From an uncultured Planctomycetota bacterium (GTDB taxonomy: Bacteria > Planctomycetota > Phycisphaerae > UBA1845 > Fen-1342), in the NCBI GenBank assembly GCA_900696535.1, contig CAADGM010000085.1, positions 1 through 62,261 of the forward strand: a DNA stretch of 62,261 nt, read 5' to 3'. Within the stretch, counting starts at the first letter, position 1; each line of letters starts with the position of its first letter. Of this stretch, positions 26,743-34,057 are shown one piece after another. The notes under the pieces were generated by a model. The model made no database searches and had not been told where the DNA came from. It worked only from the letters and a program-made list of their open reading frames with translations. The position numbers and the translations under genes are program-made.

Positions 26743-28398
26743 TCAGTCGGGGGCGCGCGTCTGCGCCACGGCCGGATGTTGCAGGAATGCCAGCGCGGTC
26801 TCGATTCGGCACTCCCATGCGGCGCGGCGCCGATCCGCCAGCTCGGCGAGGAGCGCAACCACGTCCGGGTCGAAGTGCCGCCCCGACTCGCCGCGAAGCA
26901 CGTCGAGAGCCGCGTCAATGCTGCGCACCGGACGGTGCCGGCGGAAGCTGGTCAGCGCGTCGAACGCCTCCGCCACGGCGAGAAACCGGGCACCGAGCGG
27001 AATCATCGGCCCCGCGAGCCCGTTCGGATACCCGCTCCCGTCCCAGCGCTCGCGCAAGTGCCGGATGATCACGATCTCGGTCTCGAACACGCGCAGCGGC
27101 TCAAGTATCCGGCAAGAGAGCAGCGGCACCTGCCGGAGCAGCGCGGCGTCGTCGGGGCTGAGGGCTCCCGCGCTTTCGAGTATCCGGTCCGGCACACCGA
27201 TCCGACCGATCGCGTGCAGCATGGCCGCGTTGCACAGGATATCGCGCTGGTTGTCGGACCAGCCGGCTGCGTCGGCCAGTTCGCGGGCGTACTCCATCGT
27301 GTTGCGGGAGTGGTACGCCGTGGCGGGATCGCGTGCCTCGATCGCCTGGACCAGGGCCCAGACGCTTTGCAGGCAGAGCTGCTTGGCCTGGAGGCTGAGC
27401 GCGGCGATCCGCTTGTGCAGCACGTCGACGTCGGCGGCGCGCGGCTCCGCGGACGGCATCGGTTGGCCCGGCGCGTCGCAGCGCACAACGCAGTTGCGGC
27501 CGGCGTGCTTGGCGACATAGAGCGCCTGGTCCGCCTGGTTGATCAGGTCGGCGACGCTGCACACGCCGGGGCTGTTCGAGGCCGCCACGCCGATCGACAC
27601 CGTCGGGGCGAGTTGCGGAATCGACGCCACGCGCGCCCGCTCGGCCAAGCTCTGGCGTATGCGGCCGGCCAGGGCAAATGCGTCGTCCAGCGTCGTTTCC
27701 GGACAGATGACGGCGAACTCCTCGCCACCATAGCGGGCGGGCAGGTCGATCTCGCGAACCCGTTGCCGCAGACCGCGGGCCACGCGCTGGAGCACCTCGT
27801 TGCCGATCTCGTGCCCGAACGTGTCGTTGACCGCCTTGAAGTGGTCCAGGTCGATCATCAGCAGCGATACGACGCCGCCGTAACGCCGCGCCCGCGTGAA
27901 TTCGCGCTCGAGCTGCTCGCGGAATCGGGCATGATTGGCCAGGCCAGTCAGCCCGTCGGTAACAGCCGCCTGCCGCAGCTCCTCCTGGAGGCGGCTGATC
28001 CGCAGGCCGCTGCGCAGGCGGGCCTCGAGTTCGTCCAGGTCGAGGGGCTTGACCAGGAAGTCATCGACGCCTCCATGCAGCGCGGCCCGCCGGAGGTGCG
28101 CGTCGGCATGCTCCGCGACCAGGATCACGAACACACCGTCCAGAGCGTGGTCGCCGCGAACGGACTGAAGGAACTCGAGCCCCCCCATGTCGGGCAGTTC
28201 CGCGTCGCACACGACAACTGCGGGGCGCGAGCGGCGAACCATGGCCAGCCCGTCGCGTCCGCACGCCTCGCGCACAACAGCGCAATCGTCCTCGGCCAGC
28301 CGGGCGGCGAGCTGCGCGGCCTCGGCCGCATCCCGCGCCACCAGGCACACGTCGGCCCGCGCAGCGGCCGTCGTCTCGGGCTCACCGGTTGTCGGCAC
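26743..28398 (-). CDS. Response regulator with GGDEF domain and degenerate HD-GYP domain
   Basis: A protein of about 551 residues. The REC domain (residues 15-135) has phospho-acceptor Asp65 in VVVCDAELPD and Lys117 in FLVKPLD. The GGDEF domain (about 145-305) has an intact active site GGEEF at 224-228 and an RxxD inhibitory site (Arg215-Asp218), so it should make c-di-GMP. The HD-GYP-like domain (about 330-530) keeps RWDGSGYPNGL. However, the HD dyad reads HA (395-396), the usual DxFDAL aspartate is Glu (AEAFDAL), and the KHP histidine is lost, so phosphodiesterase activity is unlikely. The start is GTG at 28398, seven bases after GAGGA. The input kinase is unknown. Confidence 0.9.
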   Translation of the reverse strand: MPTTGEPETTAAARADVCLVARDAAEAAQLAARLAEDDCAVVREACGRDGLAMVRRSRPAVVVCDAELPDMGGLEFLQSVRGDHALDGVFVILVAEHADAHLRRAALHGGVDDFLVKPLDLDELEARLRSGLRISRLQEELRQAAVTDGLTGLANHARFREQLEREFTRARRYGGVVSLLMIDLDHFKAVNDTFGHEIGNEVLQRVARGLRQRVREIDLPARYGGEEFAVICPETTLDDAFALAGRIRQSLAERARVASIPQLAPTVSIGVAASNSPGVCSVADLINQADQALYVAKHAGRNCVVRCDAPGQPMPSAEPRAADVDVLHKRIAALSLQAKQLCLQSVWALVQAIEARDPATAYHSRNTMEYARELADAAGWSDNQRDILCNAAMLHAIGRIGVPDRILESAGALSPDDAALLRQVPLLSCRILEPLRVFETEIVIIRHLRERWDGSGYPNGLAGPMIPLGARFLAVAEAFDALTSFRRHRPVRSIDAALDVLRGESGRHFDPDVVALLAELADRRRAAWECRIETALAFLQHPAVAQTRAPD

Positions 28399-28671
28399 GT
28401 CCGAGTCCTCGCACTTGACGCCGCGCGCTCGCCCGCGCGGCCAACGCGCGGACGATTTCCAGCCCCTTCGAGTGTTCAATTCGGTGGGCGCAACAGCCGC
28501 GGAATCGTGTCGGAACCGGTGGAATCTCGGCGGACCGGTCTGGGCCGCCGACCGCTGTCCAATAAACGCCCCCCGCTCGGCACCCGGCGTCCCATGCCGT
28601 GGCGCGGTACACTTGTGGGGTTCTCGCGGCCTGGTATCGGCCGCGATGCGTTCCCCGCGGAGCGCGGCACG

Positions 28672-29520
28672 ATGGAAACCGGCGAATCCCCCCGGCGAAT
28701 CACGTTGGACGACCTGCGCCGCTTGAAGGCGGCCGGGCGCAAGTTCGCCATGTTGACGGCCTACGACTTCCCCACCGCGGCGGCGGCGCAGGCGGCCGGC
28801 GTTCACAGCCTGCTGATCGGCGACTCGATGGGGACGGTGCTCCTGGGGCACCCCGATACGCGTTCGACGCCGCTGGGGCTGATGGTCATTCTGGGCGAGG
28901 CGGTCCGGCGCGGCGCGCCGCACGTCTACCTCGTCGGCGACATGCCGTGTGAGGCGCTGCGCACGGGCACGGACTTCGCGGTTCACGCGGCCAAGCGCTT
29001 CTGCACCCGGGCCGGGTGCGACGCCGTCAAGGTCGAGGTCGGCTCCGAGCAGGCCCCCGTGGTGGCAGCGATCGCGCGGGCCGGGGTGCAGGTCATTGCG
29101 CACCTGGGGCTGCGCCCGCAGAGCGTGGTCTCCGCGGACGGGTTCAAAGCGCAGGCGCGGGACAGCCAATCCATCTGCCACCTGGTCGCCGACGCCCGCC
29201 GGATGGTGGATGCCGGCGCGGTGATGCTGCTGCTCGAGGCGGTGCCCGGCGAGGCCTCGCGCGCGGTGGTGGACGCCGTCTCCGTGCCGGTGATCGGGTG
29301 CGGCGCCGGTCCGGCGTGCGATGGTCACGTCGTGGTCACGCAGGACATGCTCGGGTGGCGCACGATGAAGCCACCGCGATTCGTTCCCGTCCTGGCCGAG
29401 ATCGGCACGACGATCGAGGCCGCCATGCGGCGCTACGTTCGCGATATCGAGACCGGCGTCTACCCCGCACCCCAGCACGTCTACCCCATGCGCAAGGAAG
29501 CCGCGGAGCGGCCGTACTGA
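28672..29520 (+). CDS. panB: 3-methyl-2-oxobutanoate hydroxymethyltransferase
   Basis: PanB adds a hydroxymethyl group from 5,10-methylene-THF to alpha-ketoisovalerate, giving ketopantoate, the first committed step to pantothenate and CoA. Recognised segments are TAYDFPTAAAAQAAGV, LLIGDSMGTVLLGH (substrate and metal aspartate), VKVEVG, HLGLRPQSV and the C-terminal GCGAGPACDGHVVVTQDMLG. The length of 282 residues is typical. The ATG at 28672 opens the conserved domain. A TACACT box at 28608-28613 is a possible -10. The upstream 273-base gap is divergent from the GGDEF regulator. No panC or panD is adjacent. Confidence 0.95.
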   Translation: METGESPRRITLDDLRRLKAAGRKFAMLTAYDFPTAAAAQAAGVHSLLIGDSMGTVLLGHPDTRSTPLGLMVILGEAVRRGAPHVYLVGDMPCEALRTGTDFAVHAAKRFCTRAGCDAVKVEVGSEQAPVVAAIARAGVQVIAHLGLRPQSVVSADGFKAQARDSQSICHLVADARRMVDAGAVMLLLEAVPGEASRAVVDAVSVPVIGCGAGPACDGHVVVTQDMLGWRTMKPPRFVPVLAEIGTTIEAAMRRYVRDIETGVYPAPQHVYPMRKEAAERPY

Positions 29521-29580
29521 GCGCGCGTCGGCTTCCGCCCCGTCACGTCACCGCGCCTCCCCCCGCGGCATCAAGTTTGC

Positions 29581-29609
29581 TTGTGGCCACCACGGCGCCC
29601 ACCTACACT
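29581..29609 (+). promoter_or_regulatory. Predicted promoter of the DUF3467 gene
   Basis: TTGTGG at 29581-29586 and TACACT at 29604-29609 are spaced by 17 bases. Transcription would start near 29616, 22-37 bases before the candidate ATG codons. This also argues against a start at the TTG at 29581, which overlaps the -35 box. Confidence 0.4.
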
Positions 29610-29637
29610 CCCTGTGACCGGGCCCGCGGCTCGGCAA

Positions 29638-29979
29638 ATGGAGCACCGCACGATGATCTTCGGCGAAAAGGACTCCGATCCGATGGGATCTCAACCGCAG
29701 CAGCCGACGCAAATCCGCCTGGACATGGGCGCGATGGAAACGATCTACGCGAACTTCTTCGCGCTGGCGGGCTCGCCGGAGGAACTCGTGCTGTACGTCG
29801 GGGCCAGCTCACCGATACCCAACGTGAATCAGCCACCGATCAAGATCTCGCACCGGCTGATGATGATCCCGACGAACGCGAAACGGCTGATGCTGGCGCT
29901 GCAGCAGGCCCTTAAGGCGCACGAGGACCGCTTCGGCCCGATCGAGCTGCCGCCGCCGCAGCGGCCACCGGGGGCGTGA
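29638..29979 (+). CDS. DUF3467 family protein
   Basis: A protein of about 113 residues. The central YANFFALAGSPEELVLYVGAS and the later ISHRLMMIPTNAKRLMLALQQAL match the DUF3467 pattern of a small beta-alpha protein found across Planctomycetota and other phyla, with no known function. Three in-frame ATGs (29638, 29653, 29683) are possible. The first follows the predicted promoter, and the second has GGAG ten bases upstream. The MacB-type permease begins 13 bases after the stop, so the two are probably cotranscribed. Confidence 0.8.
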   Translation: MEHRTMIFGEKDSDPMGSQPQQPTQIRLDMGAMETIYANFFALAGSPEELVLYVGASSPIPNVNQPPIKISHRLMMIPTNAKRLMLALQQALKAHEDRFGPIELPPPQRPPGA

Positions 29980-29992
29980 CGAGGCGCCGGCG

Positions 29993-31303
29993 ATGCTGCT
30001 CCGTGTGCTCGTCTCGCGCGAGTTGATCCTGCTGGGGCTGCGCGACCTGCGCGCGCACAAGCTGCGATCGCTGCTGACGGCGCTGGGGGTGATCTTCGGG
30101 GTGGCCGCGGTCATCTGCATGCTGAGCATCGGCGAGGGCGCCTCGGCGGAGACGCTCGCCCAGATCAAGCTGCTGGGCAGCCAGAACATCATCGTGCGCA
30201 GCGTGGAGCCTGCCCGGCCGCAGCAGGTCGCCCAGCAGGAACGCAGCATCAAGAAGTACGGGCTGACGAGGCTGGACGCCGAGCGGCTCGAGGCCCTGCC
30301 GGGCGTGTCCGAGGTCGTGCGGATGCGCGACGTGGCCTCCCGCGCGGAGGCGGGCGCCCGCCGGGCGCACGGCACGGTGCTCGGCACGACGCACACCTTC
30401 TTCTGGGTGGTACACGTCCCCCTCGCCCGGGGTCGGCCGCTCTCGTCGCTCGACGAGGAGCTGCACGACAAGGTCTGCGTGATCGGGGCCACGATCGCGA
30501 GGGAGCTGTTTCCCAACGAGGACCCCATCGACCAGACCCTCGTTGTCCGGGCGAGTAACCTGGCCACGCCCTACCGCGTGGTCGGCGTACTCGGAAGCGT
30601 CCTCACGGCCGGAAACCCCGCGCAAGGCACGGCGGCCCGCGACATCAACCGCGAGGTCTACATCCCGCTGACCGTGAGCGACCTGCGCTACGGCGACCTC
30701 AAGGTGACGCAGCAGGGCCGCTCGCGCGAGATCCGCGACGTGCAGCTCAGCGACCTGTACATCCATGTCGCCCACCAGGATGACGTGCTCGCTGTGTCGC
30801 AGGCGGCCGACCGCATTCTCCGCTTCCCCCGCAAGGACGGCGAGCTTGACTACTCGGTCACCGTCCCGCTCGCCCTGCTCCAGGAAGCCGAGCGCGCCAA
30901 GCGCACCCGGCAGATTGTCCTCGGGAGCATCGCGGGCATCTCGCTCCTGGTCGGCGGCATCGGCATCATGAACATCATGCTCGCCTCCGTCACCGAGCGC
31001 ACGCGCGAGATCGGCATCCGCAGGGCGCTCGGCGCCAAGCGCTCCCACATCACGGCCCAGTTCCTGATCCAGACGCTCATGCTGAGCGTGCTCGGCGGCC
31101 TGATCGGGATCGCCCTGGGCATCGGCATGGCCTGGCTGCTCACCACGATCGTGAAGTGGCAGACGATCATCCCGCTCTGGGGCGTGGCGCTGAGCTTCCT
31201 CGTGTCCGTCCTGGTCGGCGTGATCTTCGGCCTGTACCCGGCCCGCGCGGCCGCCCGGCTGAACCCGATCGATGCGCTGAACTCGGCGGCCCGGACCGCG
31301 TAG
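29993..31303 (+). CDS. ABC transporter permease of the MacB/FtsX type
   Basis: A protein of 436 residues with the same architecture as the permease near the start of the window. It has an N-terminal helix at about 30-50, a periplasmic MacB-PCD region, and three C-terminal helices carrying GGIGIMNIMLASVTERTREIG and IRRALGAKRSHIT. GAGG lies eight bases before the ATG. No ATPase gene is adjacent, so the energising subunit must be encoded elsewhere. The proximity of the DUF3467 gene is worth noting, but its meaning is unknown. Confidence 0.87.
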   Translation: MLLRVLVSRELILLGLRDLRAHKLRSLLTALGVIFGVAAVICMLSIGEGASAETLAQIKLLGSQNIIVRSVEPARPQQVAQQERSIKKYGLTRLDAERLEALPGVSEVVRMRDVASRAEAGARRAHGTVLGTTHTFFWVVHVPLARGRPLSSLDEELHDKVCVIGATIARELFPNEDPIDQTLVVRASNLATPYRVVGVLGSVLTAGNPAQGTAARDINREVYIPLTVSDLRYGDLKVTQQGRSREIRDVQLSDLYIHVAHQDDVLAVSQAADRILRFPRKDGELDYSVTVPLALLQEAERAKRTRQIVLGSIAGISLLVGGIGIMNIMLASVTERTREIGIRRALGAKRSHITAQFLIQTLMLSVLGGLIGIALGIGMAWLLTTIVKWQTIIPLWGVALSFLVSVLVGVIFGLYPARAAARLNPIDALNSAARTA

Positions 31304-31346
31304 GCCCCGCGCAGTCGGCCGCGTCTCTGCCTGCTACGCTACGTCC

Positions 31347-32105
31347 ATGACCGCGTGCCCGCCGCGACTGCTTCACGTGCTCCGTGATCCGCCGCTCGAC
31401 GGGCCGACCAACATGGCCCGCGACGAGCACCTCCTGCACTCGGAAGCCTATCGCCCCGCGGCGCTGCGCCTCTATGCCTGGACCCCACCCACCATCTCGC
31501 TGGGCTACTTTCAGCGCTTCGCCGACCTGGACCGCTTGCCGCCCGAGCTGCGCGAACTGGCGGTCGTCCGCCGAACCACGGGCGGCGGCGCGATCCTGCA
31601 CGACCGCGAGATCACCTACTGCCTGGTGCTCGACGACTCCGTCCCCGTCGCCCGCCGCGCGCCCCTCGCGCTCTACGAACTCGTCCACACCTGCTGGCGC
31701 GACGCGCTTGCGGAAGACGAGGGGCCGCGGTCCGAGCTTGCCCCGCCCGACTACCCGCTGCCCACGCCCCGCACCGGCCCCTTCTTCTGCTTCCAGAAGC
31801 CCGGCCGCACGGACCTGATCGTCGGCGAGCAGAAGCTCCTGGGTAGCGCCCAGCGGCGAACGGCGGGCCGCGTGCTTCAGCACGGCTCGCTGCTGCTCGG
31901 CCAGCGATTCCGCGCGCACCCAGGCGTCGACCTCGGCGGCGTTCCCGAGGCGCGGGCAAGCCGGTGGCAGGACGCCTTCGTCCGACGGCTTGCGCAAGCA
32001 CTGGACCTGGAGGTCGCACCGGCCGCATGGCAGTGCGCCGAGCTGGCCGACTGCGAGCGGCGGCGTGCCAAGTATGCGAGCCCGGAGTGGACGCAGCGGC
32101 TGTGA
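31347..32105 (+). CDS. Lipoate-protein ligase / octanoyltransferase LipM-like protein
   Basis: A protein of 252 residues of the BPL/LplA fold. RRTTGGGAILHDREITYC is the substrate-binding loop of lipoyl and octanoyl transferases, and EQKLLGSAQRR carries the catalytic lysine (Lys163). A cysteine in FFCFQKPG (Cys148) falls where LipM octanoyltransferases have their acyl-bearing cysteine, so octanoyl transfer from acyl carrier protein to a lipoyl domain is the favoured reaction. LplA-type ligation cannot be excluded. A TACGCT box ends six bases before the ATG. No lipA is nearby. Confidence 0.82.
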   Translation: MTACPPRLLHVLRDPPLDGPTNMARDEHLLHSEAYRPAALRLYAWTPPTISLGYFQRFADLDRLPPELRELAVVRRTTGGGAILHDREITYCLVLDDSVPVARRAPLALYELVHTCWRDALAEDEGPRSELAPPDYPLPTPRTGPFFCFQKPGRTDLIVGEQKLLGSAQRRTAGRVLQHGSLLLGQRFRAHPGVDLGGVPEARASRWQDAFVRRLAQALDLEVAPAAWQCAELADCERRRAKYASPEWTQRL

Positions 32106-32195
32106 CCCGTCCGGCTGAGCAAACTGTCGCTGGCGAACCGCCGTCGCGCCACGATTCGCGCACTCGCAGCCAGCCGCCATTATCATTCCCCCGCG

Positions 32196-33971
32196 ATGGT
32201 CATGGAGGTGTATACCGGCTCGCGGCCCGGGCGGCCCACGCTGCTGCTGTTGTTGTGCGCGGGGGTGCTGGCGCTGGTGCTGGGCCTGGCGTGGGGCCAG
32301 GTGCGCCTCGTCCGTGCGCTGGGGCCCGAGCTGCGCGTGGCCGGCACGCCGTTGCTGGTCCGCCTGCCCCGCGAGTGGCGCGTGGACCCTGAGAATTCGA
32401 GCCGTTTCATCCTGCCGATTCGACACGAGGGCTGGCGCCGTAGCGCGCTCGGTTTCGAGCGCCGCGTGCAGCTCTACTACGAGACCTTGCCGCGATTCCT
32501 TCCAACGGACCAGCTCCTGGAGCGCTTCGATCTGACCGGCCCCCGAGGGCTGCTCGGCCTGCGTGCCACGCGCATCGGCCCGTATCCGGCCGTCGAGGCC
32601 CGCCGCGTGGACACCGTCCGCTGGCGGCGCTACGCCATCCGCCGCGAGGTCGTCACGCGCCTCGCTTCCCTGCCGCGTGGCGAAGTCATCGTGGTCATCT
32701 ACGAGCCCTTGGACACGTTCCGGCCCGCGGACGCCGAGATCCTCGACGAGATCTGCGCCACGCTGCGAGTCGACGACGAGGCGCTGACGCGCTCGCGCGG
32801 CGAGCTGCTGGCGGCGGCGGGGCTGGAACTCGAACTCCCGCCTGACTGGACGGTGGCCGGCGCGCGCCTGCCGCGCGTGGCGGGGGTGCACGTCGGCGGC
32901 GTCGACGACGGCGTGCCGGCCTGGTCGATCGACATCTTGCGCACCTGGCTCGCCGAGGGCCGCGCGCCGAGTGATCTCTTGCTCGACCTCGCCGCGAGCG
33001 AGTGGACCGATCCCGACGGGCAGGCGGAAGTGCGAGCTGAGCCGCGATCTGACGGCGTCGCGGTCGCCCGGATTCGGCATCCGGGATTCGGTCGAGCCGA
33101 CGAGCCGATGCCGTCTGCGTGGATCGTGGCGGAGAGTGCTGATCGCGCCGCCCTGCTGCTCGTGCACGCCGGCCCAAGACAGGCGGCCGCCGCGGACCGG
33201 GCCGCCGAGAAGCTCGCCGGTGAGCTGCGCCTGGCATCGATAGCCTTGCTTAGTAACTTGGCGGCGGCGACCGAGGGCGGCCAGCGGCTCGTCGAGCGGC
33301 TGGCGACGCACGGTCCGGTCCCGCGTTGGGGGCGCGAGGCCGTCGATGTCACCTATCTTGGCCGAATCGGCGCGACCGAGTTCGAGCTCCAGTCGCGCCG
33401 GGCGGCTGACGCGCGCGATCCACAGCGCGGCTACCAGGGAGTCGATGTTCTGCGGCGCGACGACGTTCGCGGCCGAGCGCTGCGGCTGACAACCCAGTGG
33501 CGCGTGGACGGCCGCGCCGGGGCGTACAGCTACACGACCGAGGTTCCGGCTGAATCGGGCATCCTCGCGGTCACCGAAGAACGCGCGGCGGCGGATGCGC
33601 CGGTGCGCCGGACACGGGCGCTCGAGCGAAGCGTCCGGCCCCGTGTGCTCGAATTCCGTCCCGGCCCGCGGTTCGTGCCCCCACCGCTCGAGAGCCTGGT
33701 GGTCGGGTGGGTGGCCCGGCGCGAGGTTCCGACCGCCCTGTTGGAGGCTTCGTCGCTCCTGGGGCGCAGCACGCACTCGGTGCTGGCGGTGAGTCTCGAC
33801 GCGGACGGGGCCTACCCGCGGGCGCTCGTCCTCCAGGACTATCACCCGATCGGGATGGTCCAGGCGTTTGATGATGACCGCGCCGTGGTCGAGCACGAGA
33901 TGACGCCGCGCTACGAGTTCCGACGCGCCTCCAGCAACACGGCCACGGGGCGTGGGCGGCCGCGCCCCTGA
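32196..33971 (+). CDS. Membrane-anchored protein of unknown function with a repeated module
   Basis: A protein of 591 residues. One N-terminal helix (about residues 14-36) anchors a large, probably extracytoplasmic, body. Two stretches look alike. One begins at LVRLPREWRVD (about residue 54) and the other at LELPPDWTVA (about 212). Each runs about 150 residues and ends in a segment like EILDEICATLRV or AEKLAGELRL. This resembles tandem PsbP/DcrB-like modules, but no family was recognised with confidence. A third, beta-rich part follows. TATCAT at 32181-32186 ends nine bases before the ATG, and there is no Shine-Dalgarno. Confidence 0.65.
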   Translation: MVMEVYTGSRPGRPTLLLLLCAGVLALVLGLAWGQVRLVRALGPELRVAGTPLLVRLPREWRVDPENSSRFILPIRHEGWRRSALGFERRVQLYYETLPRFLPTDQLLERFDLTGPRGLLGLRATRIGPYPAVEARRVDTVRWRRYAIRREVVTRLASLPRGEVIVVIYEPLDTFRPADAEILDEICATLRVDDEALTRSRGELLAAAGLELELPPDWTVAGARLPRVAGVHVGGVDDGVPAWSIDILRTWLAEGRAPSDLLLDLAASEWTDPDGQAEVRAEPRSDGVAVARIRHPGFGRADEPMPSAWIVAESADRAALLLVHAGPRQAAAADRAAEKLAGELRLASIALLSNLAAATEGGQRLVERLATHGPVPRWGREAVDVTYLGRIGATEFELQSRRAADARDPQRGYQGVDVLRRDDVRGRALRLTTQWRVDGRAGAYSYTTEVPAESGILAVTEERAAADAPVRRTRALERSVRPRVLEFRPGPRFVPPPLESLVVGWVARREVPTALLEASSLLGRSTHSVLAVSLDADGAYPRALVLQDYHPIGMVQAFDDDRAVVEHEMTPRYEFRRASSNTATGRGRPRP

Positions 33972-34057
33972 GCGGCGCGGGCGGCGGGTTCACGTCACGG
34001 GTGGCAGGACAGTTACGCACCGCGTAGTATGGTTCTGCCGGGCGGCAAGCGAGGAGC

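Noticed and set aside
26692..28671. Apparent N-terminal extension of panB
   Set aside because: The upstream part lies opposite the GGDEF regulator and has no recognised domain. PanB proper begins at the ATG at 28672.
29581..29637. N-terminal extension of the DUF3467 protein from the TTG at 29581
   Set aside because: It overlaps a predicted promoter, and the extra residues are Pro/Arg-rich with no match to the family.
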